64,000 nt of DNA from Alicyclobacillus acidocaldarius subsp. acidocaldarius Tc-4-1 (GCF_000219875.1 NC_017167.1:2133572-2197571); one strand, 5' to 3'. Shown: positions 31,532-41,645, counted from the stretch's first letter. Program-made: numbers and translations. The notes: generated from the letters alone by a model not told the origin.

Positions 31532-34357
31532 TTAGTGGATATCGTTTGCCAACGCCTGCGCCAAAATTTCAGCTTGCACGCGGTTGTGCACGTCCGGCGA
31601 TCCTTCCGCCACGAAGCCCTGCTCGGGACGGCCGATATAACGGAGTTTCACCGACGCCGGAAGAAGTTCCTGCAACCTCGGCCGCATGAAGTTCCACGGC
31701 CCCTGGTTCTCGGGCTCCTCCTGGAGCCACACCACCTCTTGCAGGTTGGGATACGACGCGATCACGTCCTTCACGCGATCCGCCGGGAACGGGTACAACT
31801 GCTCGACGCGCGCGGTAGCCACGTGCGCGCACGCCTCCTCGCCCCGCTTGGACATCTCCGCGGCGAGATCGACGCCCACCTTGCCACTCGAGAGAATCAG
31901 GCGGCGAACCGCCTGCGCGCCCTCCCCGATCTTGGCGAAGTGAAGAACCGGCTGGAACCGGCCATTGGTCAGATCTTCCGGCTTCGAGGCCGCAAGCGGG
32001 TTCCTGAGCAAGCTCTTCGGCGTCATGATGACGAGCGGACGCGGGTTTTTGAGCCGTGCCGCCTGGCGCCGCAGCAGATGGAAGTACTGCGCGGAGGTCG
32101 TCACGTTCGCCACGACGATGTTGTTGCGAGCGGCGAGCTGCAGGAAGCGCTCCACGCGGCCACTCGAATGCTCGTGCGCTTGCCCCTCGAACCCGTGCGG
32201 CAAAAGCAGCACCAGCCCAGAGGTCTCCCCCCACTTCGACCGCGCGGCCACGATGAAGTTGTCAAAGAGGGGCTGACCGACGTTGGCGAAGTCGCCGTAC
32301 TGCGCTTCCCACAACACGAGCGCGTCCTTGGCTTCCACCGAATAGCCGTATTCGAATCCGATCACGGCCGTCTCCGAGAGCGGACTGTTGTACACGACGA
32401 AGCTCGCCTTGGCTCCCGGCAGATGCTGGAGCGGAGCGTAGCGAGCATTGGTGTTCGCGTCGTGGAGCACGAGGTGGCGCTGACCAAACGTTCCGCGCTC
32501 CGAATCCTGGCCGGACATGCGGATGGGCGTGCCGGATCGCAGGATGGTTCCAAACGCCAAGGCTTCGGCGTGCGCCCAGTCGATGTCGCCTCCGTCGAGC
32601 GCGTCTCGGCGCCGCTCCAGGATACGCTTCAGCTTTGGGTACACGGTGAAGTCGGGCGGCGTCTCCAGGAGAGCCCGGTTGATCTCCTTCAGTTCCTCCA
32701 GAGGTACGGGACTTGCGTCCTCCGTGGGCTCCGAGAAGTCCGTGATGGCCGCAGGCGTGTGGATCTCCGGGTATTTCTTGTAGGCCTGCAGCAATTCCTC
32801 GTCGATGGCCTGATCGATTTTCTGCAGATCCGCTGCCGTGAACGCGCCCCGCGAGACGAGCTCGTTTGCGTAGATTTCCATCACAGTCGGATGGGAGGCG
32901 ATTTTCGCGTACATCACCGGCTGCGTCATCGCGGGATCGTCCGACTCGTTGTGGCCCCAACGGCGATACCCGACGAGGTCAATCACGACGTCCTTCTGGA
33001 ACGTCTCGCGATACAGGAAGGCGAGGCGTACCGCACGCAGGCAGGCTTCCGGATTGTCCGCGGAGACGTGAACCACCGGCAGATCGTAGCCTTTGGCGAT
33101 GTCGCTCGCGTAACGCGTCGACCGGCCCTGCTCCGGGTCCGCGGTGAAACCGAGGTGGTTATTGGCGATGATGTGCACCGTTCCGCCGGTGTAATAGCCG
33201 GGGATCTTCGAGAAGTTGAGCGTCTCAGCCACGACACCCTCGCCAGTGAACGCGGCGTCCCCGTGAACCAGGATGGGAAACGCCTTGTGCACGTCCTGGA
33301 CGGGCTGCCCGGGACGCGTGCGGTCGTCCTGCGCCGCGCGCGTCATGCCTTCGACGACGGGATCGACGAATTCCAGGTGGCTTGGATTGTTCGACAACAC
33401 ATACCGCGCCTTTCGGCCGTTCGCAGTCTCGAAAGTGCGCGTCCAGCCCATGTGGTACTTCACATCGCCGCCCCAGCCGAGCATGTACTCCGCGAGTTCC
33501 TCGTCCGAAGCCATGCCATTGCCGGCGTGGAACTCGGAGAAGATGCGCTCGTAGGGCTTCTTCAGCACGTGAGCGAGGACGTTCAATCGGCCGCGGTGTG
33601 CCATGCCGATGAAGACGTGATCGAAACCGGCGTCTACTGCCATCTTCGCAAGCGCATCCACCATGGGAACGAGCGCGTCGACACCTTCGACCGAGAACCG
33701 CTTCTGGCCTACGAAGCGCTTGTGCATGAACCGCTCGAACAGCTGCGCGCGCGCCAGCAACTCGTAAAGCGCCTTCGCTTCGTCCAGCGTGAGCGGCTGA
33801 TGGAAACGCCGATTTTCAATCTGATCCTCGAACCACGCCCGTTCTTCGCGGCTCGAAAGATGGGCAAACTCGTAGCCGAGGTCACTGCAATACGCCTTCC
33901 GCAGCGCCTCGATGGCCGCGAGTGCGTTAGGCGCGGTTTGCGCGATGGGGCCTCCCACCACCGAAGCGGGTAGAGAGGCGAGATCGGCTTCCACAAGGCC
34001 GTACGTGGACGGCTCCAATTCGGGAGAACCTTCGGGAGCAAACAGCGGATCCGTATCCGCCGCAAGATGGCCGTTCGCGCGGATGGCTTGCGCCAGCTGG
34101 TAGGCCTTTGCCGCGGCCTCCAGCGTGCGAGGCGACAAAGCGGAAACCTGAGGTCCGAACACCGGTTGTGTCTCTATCGGTGAAGCAGATACCGCCTGAG
34201 CCGGATCCCCGTATTGCGCGAATAAGCTGCGCACGTCCTCCGGCACGGCGTTGGGATCCGCGAGATACTGTTCATACTGCTCAAGCAGGTAGGCCAAGTT
34301 CGGCCCTGAGAACTGATGCCAGAACGTCTGCAATGATCCAGGTTGTTCGTTCGCCAT
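31532..34357 (-). CDS. odhA: 2-Oxoglutarate dehydrogenase E1
   Basis: A 941-residue thiamine-diphosphate enzyme. It has the family N-terminus ([17 protein letters not shown]), [17 protein letters not shown], the ThDP loop [17 protein letters not shown], and a transketolase-like C-terminal half ([38 protein letters not shown]). It decarboxylates 2-oxoglutarate and loads succinyl groups onto OdhB. ATG 34357 has GAGGGG upstream; the frame runs open beyond it without homology. It forms a two-gene operon with odhB and is divergent from the mannosyltransferase-like gene. Confidence 0.97.
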   Translation of the reverse strand: MANEQPGSLQTFWHQFSGPNLAYLLEQYEQYLADPNAVPEDVRSLFAQYGDPAQAVSASPIETQPVFGPQVSALSPRTLEAAAKAYQLAQAIRANGHLAADTDPLFAPEGSPELEPSTYGLVEADLASLPASVVGGPIAQTAPNALAAIEALRKAYCSDLGYEFAHLSSREERAWFEDQIENRRFHQPLTLDEAKALYELLARAQLFERFMHKRFVGQKRFSVEGVDALVPMVDALAKMAVDAGFDHVFIGMAHRGRLNVLAHVLKKPYERIFSEFHAGNGMASDEELAEYMLGWGGDVKYHMGWTRTFETANGRKARYVLSNNPSHLEFVDPVVEGMTRAAQDDRTRPGQPVQDVHKAFPILVHGDAAFTGEGVVAETLNFSKIPGYYTGGTVHIIANNHLGFTADPEQGRSTRYASDIAKGYDLPVVHVSADNPEACLRAVRLAFLYRETFQKDVVIDLVGYRRWGHNESDDPAMTQPVMYAKIASHPTVMEIYANELVSRGAFTAADLQKIDQAIDEELLQAYKKYPEIHTPAAITDFSEPTEDASPVPLEELKEINRALLETPPDFTVYPKLKRILERRRDALDGGDIDWAHAEALAFGTILRSGTPIRMSGQDSERGTFGQRHLVLHDANTNARYAPLQHLPGAKASFVVYNSPLSETAVIGFEYGYSVEAKDALVLWEAQYGDFANVGQPLFDNFIVAARSKWGETSGLVLLLPHGFEGQAHEHSSGRVERFLQLAARNNIVVANVTTSAQYFHLLRRQAARLKNPRPLVIMTPKSLLRNPLAASKPEDLTNGRFQPVLHFAKIGEGAQAVRRLILSSGKVGVDLAAEMSKRGEEACAHVATARVEQLYPFPADRVKDVIASYPNLQEVVWLQEEPENQGPWNFMRPRLQELLPASVKLRYIGRPEQGFVAEGSPDVHNRVQAEILAQALANDIH

Positions 34358-34574
34358 TGTGAACCCCTCTTCCACGCGCACTGGGCATGACGGAGCACCC
34401 GCTTGGGGCGCCTTGGGACACCCGGGGATCCCAAGCAGGAATTCCGGCCTGGTGTCAGAGAATGAATAGACGGGTAGGACAAACCCTATCCTTTTCCGAT
34501 TTCTATGTATACCACAGTCGGAATTCCCGCGCAAAACTTCGCGCGCAAAGCACACAGACGGGAGCGAAGTTTCA

Positions 34575-35756
34575 TTGAACGTTCAAGAGCGGCTCTCTCG
34601 AGTCCCCCTCGTCCGGCACGTCCTCACCGCTTGGGCGACGCACTGGATCATTGTGCTCATTGGGCTCCTCGGCCCGATTGGCGACGCGCCGGCCAGGCTC
34701 GCCGTCACTGGCACGTGGCTCGACAACTTCGTCCAGTGGGACAGCCAGTGGTTCGTGGACATCGCCCGCTACGGGTACGTGTTTCCCTTGACCGTGCAGA
34801 AGACGTTCATCCCGACGGGGAACTCCGTGCCCTTCGTCCCCTACGACAAAGCGGCTGCCTTCCTGCCCGGGCTGCCCATCCTCGTTCACGCGCTCGGCAT
34901 CGAAGGCGCGTGGGTGCTCACCAATCTGCTGTTTCTTCTGGATCTCGTGCTCGCCTACACCATCGCGGAGCAAGAATGGAAGGGCGCGGGGTTTCCAGCG
35001 GCCATGCTGCTCGCCGCCAACCCGTGCGCCATCATCTTCAGTTCGCTTTATACCGAGACGTACACGTTGACGGCATTTCTTGTCATCCTCTGGGGCCTTC
35101 AGCGCCCACGGGACAAGCGGCGCCTGGCCGCGGCCTGCCTCGGCGCCTTCCTCGCCCCATCCTTTCACGATCTCGGCGCATTCGCCATTCTGTTTGTCCT
35201 GAGACTGGTCAGATTCCGCCGCTTCCTCGCGGCCATGGGCTTCACGGCCTCCTTCTGCATCACGCCCGCAGCCTATGCGCTCTATATGTGGCACCGGTTT
35301 GGCACGCCATTCGCAATCTTCGCAGCCGAATCGAGCTGGCACCGCCATTGGACTTGGCCATTTGTCAACGTGCGGGACGCCCTGGCCGAGCGCGCGTTCA
35401 CCTCGGTGGGCCTCGTCACCGTATTCGTCGTAGGACTCCTCTGCGTGCAAGGCGGACTGGCCATCTGGCGAGATCGCTTTCTTTTGGCGCCCCAAGATGG
35501 CAGAATTATCGATAGTCTGGAAAGCGGTCTGTGGATGTGGGGCTTGGCAGTCATCGATCTTTGCGCCAACATGCCGCACAATCCGCTCGAGAGCACGCTC
35601 CGCTTCGCTGCCGTCGCGTATCCCGCGGCCGCCGGCATCGCCCGCAGCTTCGTCCAGCGCCCCACTGCGCCGCTCTATTGGATGGTGTTTTCGGCGTTCG
35701 CCACGGTGGGGACGCTCGGCGCAGGGTTGTTCAGTCACGGATGGTTCTTCCAGTGA
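34575..35756 (+). CDS. PIG-V/Gpi18-like membrane mannosyltransferase
   Basis: A 393-residue polytopic membrane protein. Three stretches match the bacterial PIG-V family (COG5542): WDSQWFVDIARYGYVFP in the first extracellular loop, with the acidic residue expected at the active site; AAFLPGLPILVHAL; and NPCAIIFSSLYTETYTL. Such GT-C enzymes move a hexose from a lipid carrier to an acceptor outside the membrane. The start is TTG 34575 behind GGGAG. It may lead the MoxR/DUF58/DUF4129 operon, and manA, which makes mannose 6-phosphate precursors, lies at the far end. The acceptor is unknown. Confidence 0.75.
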   Translation: MNVQERLSRVPLVRHVLTAWATHWIIVLIGLLGPIGDAPARLAVTGTWLDNFVQWDSQWFVDIARYGYVFPLTVQKTFIPTGNSVPFVPYDKAAAFLPGLPILVHALGIEGAWVLTNLLFLLDLVLAYTIAEQEWKGAGFPAAMLLAANPCAIIFSSLYTETYTLTAFLVILWGLQRPRDKRRLAAACLGAFLAPSFHDLGAFAILFVLRLVRFRRFLAAMGFTASFCITPAAYALYMWHRFGTPFAIFAAESSWHRHWTWPFVNVRDALAERAFTSVGLVTVFVVGLLCVQGGLAIWRDRFLLAPQDGRIIDSLESGLWMWGLAVIDLCANMPHNPLESTLRFAAVAYPAAAGIARSFVQRPTAPLYWMVFSAFATVGTLGAGLFSHGWFFQ

Positions 35757-35799
35757 GCGTGGCAGGCGCCATCGAAGGATACAGAAAGGAAGGAATGAC

Positions 35800-36783
35800 A
35801 TGCACGAGACGTGGACGTCGGAATCGGTCGCGCAGGCAAAGCCGGACCTCGACGCCGTCATCCGAGAAGTGTGCCATTGCGTCGTGGGCCAAGATCAGGC
35901 CGTGAAGTTGCTCGTCGCCGCGTGCCTTGCCGGAGGCCACGCGCTCCTTGAAGACGTACCCGGAACAGGCAAGACAAAACTCGCCTCCTCCCTCGCTGCT
36001 GCGCTCGGGCTGTCGTTCGCCCGGGTGCAGGGTACGCCGGATCTCCTCCCCGCGGACGTCATCGGAACCACGGTGTACCATCCGCGCGAGGAGGCGTTCC
36101 GGTTCCACCCGGGTCCCATCTTCACGCAAGTCCTGTTGTTTGACGAGATCAACCGGGCCACTCCCCGTACGCAGTCGGCGCTTCTTCAGGCGATGGCCGA
36201 ACGCGCGGTGACCGTCGACGGCGAAGAGAGACCCCTGCCGCGGCCGTTCTTTGTCCTCGCGACCGCGAATCCCGTCGAGTCGCAGGGCGTCTTCCCCCTC
36301 CCCGAGGCGGAACTCGACCGGTTCCTCGTGCAGGTATCCCTCGGGTATCTGCCGGAATCCCTCGAGATTGAGATGGTCAAGCGCGTCATGGCCGAAGGGG
36401 CGGACGGCCCTGCCCCGGCCCCCGTCCTTGGCGCCGACCGGCTTGTCAAGCTGCAACACATGACCCAGAGGGTCTTCGTGCACGACGACGTGGTGCGCTA
36501 CGCCGTATCGCTCGCCAGGCGCACGCGCGATCACGACCAAATCTCCCTCGGTGCAAGCCCTCGGTCGGCTGTGTGGCTCGTGCGGCTCTCGCAGGCGCTC
36601 GCCCTCCTCGCGGGGCGGCACTTCGTCACTCCCGACGACGTTCAAGAGGCGTTTGTTCCTGTGATGCGCCACCGACTCGTGTATGACATCGCGTGGGCGG
36701 ATCGCGGGGAGCGAGATCGTCTCCTCGAATCCATCCTCGGCGACACGCCGGTGCCGCACGAACGCGAAGTGAGTTCGCCGTGA
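35800..36783 (+). CDS. MoxR family AAA+ ATPase
   Basis: A 327-residue ATPase with Walker A EDVPGTGKTKLA, Walker B LLFDEINRA, sensor I ATANPVESQGVFPLPEAELDRF and a C-terminal lid (SLGASPRSAVWLVRLSQAL). MoxR proteins act as chaperones that assemble or activate membrane or metal-containing complexes, usually with a DUF58 partner. The gene ends in a GTGA overlap with the DUF58 gene. ATG 35800 follows GAAAGGAAGGA. Confidence 0.93.
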   Translation: MHETWTSESVAQAKPDLDAVIREVCHCVVGQDQAVKLLVAACLAGGHALLEDVPGTGKTKLASSLAAALGLSFARVQGTPDLLPADVIGTTVYHPREEAFRFHPGPIFTQVLLFDEINRATPRTQSALLQAMAERAVTVDGEERPLPRPFFVLATANPVESQGVFPLPEAELDRFLVQVSLGYLPESLEIEMVKRVMAEGADGPAPAPVLGADRLVKLQHMTQRVFVHDDVVRYAVSLARRTRDHDQISLGASPRSAVWLVRLSQALALLAGRHFVTPDDVQEAFVPVMRHRLVYDIAWADRGERDRLLESILGDTPVPHEREVSSP

Positions 36784-37856
36784 TCTGGCTGTGGCTTCCC
36801 TTGCTCATCGTGATGGCCCTTTGGCTATGGCCGCGCGCATTTGCTCGCGCAGTCTCGGGGCGCGTCGAGGGCTTCCTGACCGCCAGCCGCGCGGAGATGA
36901 ACCCCGGTGATGAAGTGAGTCTCTGCGTGACGCTCGTCAATCGGTCCTGGATGCCCATCCCCTTGGCCGAGGTCGAGATCGAGCTGCCGCCACAGCTGTC
37001 CTTTCATTGCGAACAAGCGTCGCGCCTTGGGCGTGTGGCGCTCTCCGTCCTCCCACGTCGCCAAGCAGACATCGAGTTCCGCGCGTACGCTTGGCGTCGG
37101 GGCCCAGCCCACCCCGTTCAGGCGCGCGCGGCACTCAGCGAGGGATTAGGCCTCCTCGACACCCACATCGCCCTGGACAACCGGGTGTCCCTCGCGGTGC
37201 GGCCCCGCCAACTACGCGTGGGACCACACTTTCCATTCGCCCCTTCCGGGTGGATGACCCGCGAATCCCGCGCGTTTCCTGATGAGACCGCGCTGCGCAG
37301 CGTGCGACCCTACGTCATGGGCGATCCTGTCCGCCACATCCACTGGCGCGCATCGGCGCGGCTCGGCCAACTGATGGTCAAGGAATTTTTCACCACCGAG
37401 GCGCCGGACTGGGCCATCGTCCTGAGCGCCCAGGCGACCGATCCTTATTGGGCGGGCGCGCTCCATCCCGACACGTTTGACGCCATGTGCGAGCAGGCGC
37501 TCGCCATCGCGCAGTGGCTCACGCGCGGCGGCGGGCGCGTGGATTTCGCCACCAACGCCGCCTGTGGGAATCGGCAGCGGGCGACCATCGCGTGGCTCTC
37601 TGCAGAGGGCGTCGCATCCCTGCTCGCGCACGCCCAGCCCATCGCGACGTGCGATCTCGACGCGCTGGCGACCGCATTGGCGCGATCCCCTTCGTCGCCG
37701 CGGCACTGGATTGTCCTGAGCCCACGCGCAGAGGGCGCCGCAAAAAGCTGGACGTCCCGTTTTGGGGTTCAGGTCACATGGATTTCGGCCCGTCCATCCG
37801 CGGAAGAAGATCGTCAAGACGCAACCGTGGAGGCTTCACACGATGCGAACAGGTAA
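36780..37856 (+). CDS. DUF58 domain protein
   Basis: A 358-residue protein. Two N-terminal membrane-spanning stretches (IWLWLPLLIVMALWLWP) precede a beta-rich region (ASRAEMNPGDEVSLCVTLVN) and the DUF58 signature LRSVRPYVMGDPVRHIHWRASARLGQLMVKEF. It starts at a GTG that overlaps the moxR stop and ends 14 bases into the next gene, so the three genes are tightly coupled. DUF58 proteins are the usual partners of MoxR ATPases; their biochemical role is not settled. Confidence 0.9.
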   Translation: MIWLWLPLLIVMALWLWPRAFARAVSGRVEGFLTASRAEMNPGDEVSLCVTLVNRSWMPIPLAEVEIELPPQLSFHCEQASRLGRVALSVLPRRQADIEFRAYAWRRGPAHPVQARAALSEGLGLLDTHIALDNRVSLAVRPRQLRVGPHFPFAPSGWMTRESRAFPDETALRSVRPYVMGDPVRHIHWRASARLGQLMVKEFFTTEAPDWAIVLSAQATDPYWAGALHPDTFDAMCEQALAIAQWLTRGGGRVDFATNAACGNRQRATIAWLSAEGVASLLAHAQPIATCDLDALATALARSPSSPRHWIVLSPRAEGAAKSWTSRFGVQVTWISARPSAEEDRQDATVEASHDANR

Positions 37857-39027
37857 TCGCGGCAGCTTTCAATCAGGGAGGCGGTCGTACATCGGCCTCG
37901 CGGACGCGCCTCTCACCTTTCGCGCGTTGATGAGTGGATCTCAGGGGATGATGGCCGCGTGGGCCATCGCGAGCTTGTTCTGGAGTCGCTCGGGTGACTT
38001 CGGGGATCTCATCTGGCTCACCGTTTCGGCATGGGCGTCGAGCGCCTGTGCGGCCGCCGCGGCGCGGCGCCCCGCTCCACAGGCCGCTGCCCTTGGCGCC
38101 GTCGCAGGAGCGGTGTGCAGCGCAGCGGGCTTTGTTCCGCTTCACCGGCCGGGCTGGCTCGCCGCAGGCATCGCTGCATCCATCCTCGCCGCAGCACTGT
38201 GGCTCCCCTTCGCGACCTACGGCGACATCGCCCTCGCGAGTCGCGGCTTAGTTCGCGCCGCGACCGGGATCGTCGTGACGGGCTGGGTGACCTACCTCGT
38301 CTTCGTACGGCCGCTGGCCGCGCCGACCCCTGCAGGGCAAGCCGTGGCCACGGCTTATCCGTGCCTCACCATGCTCGCAGCCGTGGCGACGGCGCGGGCC
38401 GCGCATCGGCTGACTTACGGCTCGCGCTTGGAACGCGCATGGTTTGCGCCCATCGCGCTCGCCGTGGCCTTCCGCGACGTGCCTGTCCGGTTGCTCAAGG
38501 CGGTCGTCCGCCTGTCCATCACGACGGCCGGCCTGGTCGCAGCGGGTGCGGCGCTCGTGGCCATTTTGCCCCGAATCGCTCGACCACGCGCCGTGACAGG
38601 CAGGCCGACCGCGGCAAACCACCCGCCGCTCGGGCTCCGGCAGCCCGCGGCCGCGGCGCACACGGCCGTCCCCATGCCGCTCGTGTTGACCGCAGCCGCC
38701 GTCGCCGTGGCCCTGCTCGTGGCGCTAGGGTGGATGGCGCGCGGGCTCGTTCGAAACCGCGAGCTTTCGCGCACCCCAGAGGCTGTTCCTTCGCGCATCA
38801 CCCAGCGGCGAATTGAAGATGGGTTTCGGCTCGTGCCCACATCCGAGCCCGTGCGCGTCCGCATGCAGCAGCGCTTGCGCGCCTGGCACCGCACAGGGCA
38901 CACCCTCGCACGAGCCGAGACCATCCGCTCGTTGGTCGGCCGCCTGCCCGACGAACTTCGGGATCCGGGCGATCCGGCCCTACTCCGCGCGTATGAGCAG
39001 ATCCGTTACGGCCCGGACGAGCCGTAG
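37843..39027 (+). CDS. Multi-pass membrane protein with DUF4129-like C-terminus
   Basis: A 394-residue protein. The first ~200 residues hold about six membrane segments (for example AAALGAVAGAVCSAAGFVPL and AAGIAASILAAALWLPF). A further segment (VLTAAAVAVALLVALGWMA) precedes a cytoplasmic tail with RLRAWHRTGHTLARAETIRS and LLRAYEQIRYG, which resembles the DUF4129 end of TgpA transglutaminases. The periplasmic transglutaminase core with its Cys-His-Asp triad is missing. ATG 37843 follows GGAGG. The 3' end overlaps the convergent manA by 22 bases. Confidence 0.68.
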   Translation: MRTGNRGSFQSGRRSYIGLADAPLTFRALMSGSQGMMAAWAIASLFWSRSGDFGDLIWLTVSAWASSACAAAAARRPAPQAAALGAVAGAVCSAAGFVPLHRPGWLAAGIAASILAAALWLPFATYGDIALASRGLVRAATGIVVTGWVTYLVFVRPLAAPTPAGQAVATAYPCLTMLAAVATARAAHRLTYGSRLERAWFAPIALAVAFRDVPVRLLKAVVRLSITTAGLVAAGAALVAILPRIARPRAVTGRPTAANHPPLGLRQPAAAAHTAVPMPLVLTAAAVAVALLVALGWMARGLVRNRELSRTPEAVPSRITQRRIEDGFRLVPTSEPVRVRMQQRLRAWHRTGHTLARAETIRSLVGRLPDELRDPGDPALLRAYEQIRYGPDEP

Positions 39028-39995
39028 AACGCGCGGATGACCGTGAGCGCCTCGTCCGCCTCCCACGCGTACCGAGGCACGTCCGCCGGGATGACGAGCG
39101 CATCCCCCGCCTTCACGGGCAGACGCATCTCCTCGCCCTCCGCGACACAGCGAAGGTGCCCCGATCCTTCCACCACCATCGCGCAGTCCGGATTCCCGCG
39201 CACGCCCTGTTCCATCTCGGCGGCTCGTTGCGCCACGCGGACGCGATCGATCGTGAAATACGGGCACGAGACCAGTCGCACCATTTCAAACCCGGGTTCG
39301 TCCACCACCGCCATCGGCTTTGGCTCGGGCGGCTCTGTGCCGTAGGCGATCACGTCCGCCGCCTTTTCGATGTGCAGCTCGCGCGGTTTGCCGTTGGCAT
39401 CGACCCGATCCCAGTCGTACACGCGGTACGTCACGTCGGAGGTCTGCTGCACCTCGAGCACCTTGGTGCCCCGGAGCAACGCGTGCAGCGTGCGGGACGG
39501 CACAAAGACGAGATCGCCCTTCCGAATGGGGCGATAGGTCAAGTAATCGCGCACCCGGCCCTCCCGCACGGCGCGAAGGTAGGTCTCCCGGTCGGGGAAC
39601 GAGTGGCCGAGAATCACCCGCCCGTCCGGCGGAGCGTCGAGCACGTACCAGGCCTCCGTCTTGCCGGCGTCGCCCTCGTGGGCTTCCGCGTAGGCGTCGT
39701 CCGGATGGACCTGAACCGACAGATCATCGTGGGCTTCGATGAACTTGACGAGCAGCGGAAACCGCTTCTGGGGCGAGTGCCGGCCGAGATAGGCTTCCGG
39801 ATAGGTCTCGACCAACTCCTGCAGCGTCTTGCCATCGAGCGGGCCGCCATCCACCACGCTCATGCCGTTCGGATGTGCGGAGATCACCCAGTATTCGCCG
39901 ATGGGGCGATCCGTCGTTACCCCAAACATCGGCTTCAACTCATCGCCGCCCCAGATCCGCTCCATGGCGACCGGCTTACATTTTACAGGCCACAT
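39006..39995 (-). CDS. manA: Mannose-6-phosphate isomerase, class I
   Basis: A 329-residue cupin metalloenzyme that interconverts mannose 6-phosphate and fructose 6-phosphate. The zinc-site region LSVQVHPDDAYAEAHEG, the following EAWYVLDAPP, and FVPSRTLHALLRGTKVLEVQQTSDVTYRVYDWDR are typical of the short Bacillus-type enzymes. ATG 39995 follows GAGGAGG and lies inside the end of the upstream dehydrogenase gene. The 3' end overlaps the DUF4129 gene on the other strand. Confidence 0.93.
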   Translation of the reverse strand: MWPVKCKPVAMERIWGGDELKPMFGVTTDRPIGEYWVISAHPNGMSVVDGGPLDGKTLQELVETYPEAYLGRHSPQKRFPLLVKFIEAHDDLSVQVHPDDAYAEAHEGDAGKTEAWYVLDAPPDGRVILGHSFPDRETYLRAVREGRVRDYLTYRPIRKGDLVFVPSRTLHALLRGTKVLEVQQTSDVTYRVYDWDRVDANGKPRELHIEKAADVIAYGTEPPEPKPMAVVDEPGFEMVRLVSCPYFTIDRVRVAQRAAEMEQGVRGNPDCAMVVEGSGHLRCVAEGEEMRLPVKAGDALVIPADVPRYAWEADEALTVIRAFYGSSGP

Positions 39996-40984
39996 GTTGA
40001 TCCCTCCTCTTCCAGGCCTTTCAGTTCCGGCACGATATACGCATCCTTCGGCCGGCCCTCTAGCACGGCAATCAAGTTGTCGATGGCGAGATCGAGCATG
40101 GCGGTTCTCGTCGCTTGCGTCGCCGAGCCGATGTGAGGCACACAGACGACGTTGGAAAGAGAGAGGAGAGGGTGATCCGATGGAACGGGCTCCTGGCGAT
40201 ACACGTCGAGCCCAGCGCCGCGGATCCAACCTTCGCGCAAGGCTTGAACCAATGCGTCCTCATCCACCGTCTTTCCACGCGAAAGGTTGATGAAGATGGC
40301 GCTTGGTTTCATCAACCTGAATCTATCCTGGTTCATGAGGTTCTCGGTCTCCGGTGTGAGCGGCGTCAGCAAGACCACGAAGTCTGAAGCCTGAAGGAGA
40401 TCCGGCAGGTCCGCGTAGCGCGCGCCGAACGCCTGCTCCACGTCGTCGTGGCGGGATCGCGCGTGGTATAGGATGTTCATGGAGAATCCGAACTTCGCGC
40501 GTTTGGCGAGCGCGCGGCCGATGCGGCCCATGCCCACGATGCCGAGCGTCCGGTGATGCACGTCGACGCCGTAGAGGACCTCTTCGTCGCCCTTCTTCCA
40601 GTCGCCTCTGCGGACGTAGGCGTCCAACTCGACAATGCGGCGGGCCACTGCGAGCATGAGCGCCATGCCGAGATCGGCGACGGTGTCGTCGAGCACATGC
40701 GGCGTATGTGCGCCGAGGATGCGCCGCCTCCGCATGGCGGCGAGGTCGAAATGATCATAGCCCACGGAGGCCGTGGATGCCACCTTGAGATGCGGCGCCT
40801 GTTCGAGGAGCGTCTCGTCGACGCGCGTGCCGAATGTGATGAGCCCCACGGCGTCGTGAAGCGCAGAGAACAGTTCGGCCTGCGAGAACCGCTGACCTTC
40901 CTGCGGGCAAGCCACGTCGCCGAAGCGGGACAGCTTCTCGCGTTGCGCCGCGCTGAGCGGCTTGGTGGAAACAATGCTTGCCAT
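39983..40984 (-). CDS. D-isomer-specific 2-hydroxyacid dehydrogenase
   Basis: A 333-residue NAD(P)-dependent enzyme of the glyoxylate/hydroxypyruvate reductase type. The cofactor loop is LGIVGMGRIGRALAKRAKFG. The catalytic Arg lies in INLSRGKTVDEDALVQAL, the Glu in GAGLDVYRQEPVP, and the His in VVCVPHIGSATQATR. ATG 40984 follows GGGAGG. It overlaps manA by 13 bases. The substrate cannot be fixed from sequence; glyoxylate, hydroxypyruvate or a 2-keto acid are all possible. Confidence 0.9.
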   Translation of the reverse strand: MASIVSTKPLSAAQREKLSRFGDVACPQEGQRFSQAELFSALHDAVGLITFGTRVDETLLEQAPHLKVASTASVGYDHFDLAAMRRRRILGAHTPHVLDDTVADLGMALMLAVARRIVELDAYVRRGDWKKGDEEVLYGVDVHHRTLGIVGMGRIGRALAKRAKFGFSMNILYHARSRHDDVEQAFGARYADLPDLLQASDFVVLLTPLTPETENLMNQDRFRLMKPSAIFINLSRGKTVDEDALVQALREGWIRGAGLDVYRQEPVPSDHPLLSLSNVVCVPHIGSATQATRTAMLDLAIDNLIAVLEGRPKDAYIVPELKGLEEEGSTCGL

Positions 40985-41124
40985 ATGCGCCCTCCCTTTG
41001 AATGCCGTTGCCAGTTTCACTGTACCTTGAACGGCGACTCGAAGAAAGGGCTTCTCAATCGCGCTGGATCGTGGTTTACTGAAAAACGATGGGGTATGGA
41101 TTCCGTCAAGAGGGTGAGAACCAT

Positions 41125-41604
41125 TTGGACAACCCGTCCATCTGTTCCTATTGCGTCGATTACGCGCTGAACGAACTGAAAGACGAGCTGGTGAAGAAGC
41201 GATTCGAACGCCACCTCGCCACGTGCCCAGCGTGTCGCCGCGATGTCGCGGAGTTTCGCGAGCTCATCACAATGTTTCAGCCGAAGGGACAGGCCGATGA
41301 AGAACACGCATCGAAGAAGACGACCGTGAGGAGCGCGCAGATTATTGCCTTTCCCGCGCAACCCAAGGAGGACTTGCAGCCTATCTCGGCCAAGGGGTAT
41401 GTGCGGCGCAAACGGCTCACCGCCCTCAGCCTGAGCTTTGCGCTTCTCCTCATGAGCTTCGTAAGCCTCGCGGGCGATCACGGCCGATACTCGAAGGCGT
41501 TTGGCACCTCTGCGTGGCACAGGATTTCGCACGTGTCTCGGGCCATCGTGCATCGAGGCGAGGAAATCACGGACAAGTGGCATTGGAAGAAGGGCCTGTT
41601 GTAG
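41125..41604 (+). CDS. Membrane-anchored zinc-finger (zf-HC2) anti-sigma-like protein
   Basis: A 159-residue protein. The N-terminal half has the anti-sigma zinc motif His30-x3-Cys34-x2-Cys37 (RHLATCPACRRD), with Cys7 and Cys10 before it. One membrane helix lies near residues 98-117 (LTALSLSFALLLMSFVSLAG), followed by a short basic external tail. This is the layout of zinc-binding anti-sigma factors, but no ECF sigma gene is next to it. I chose TTG 41125 because GAGGGTGA precedes it; ATG 41089 has no ribosome site. Confidence 0.7.
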   Translation: MDNPSICSYCVDYALNELKDELVKKRFERHLATCPACRRDVAEFRELITMFQPKGQADEEHASKKTTVRSAQIIAFPAQPKEDLQPISAKGYVRRKRLTALSLSFALLLMSFVSLAGDHGRYSKAFGTSAWHRISHVSRAIVHRGEEITDKWHWKKGLL

Positions 41605-41609
41605 TCAGC

Positions 41610-41645
41610 GGCGGCGGATCTCCTCAAGGGAGAACCGCCGCCTTT
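41610..41645 (+). terminator. Terminator after the zinc-finger gene
   Basis: A long hairpin (GGCGGCGG ... CCGCCGCC with an inner TCTCC/GGGAGA pairing) is followed by TTT, six bases past the stop. Confidence 0.7.

Noticed and set aside
31535-33973. An 812-codon open frame opposite odhA
   Set aside because: Antisense shadow of a strongly conserved gene; no ribosome site and no family features.
34412-34435. Inverted repeat CTTGGGA/TCCCAAG in the odhA leader region
   Set aside because: Only seven paired bases with no partner copy; too weak to call an operator or riboswitch.
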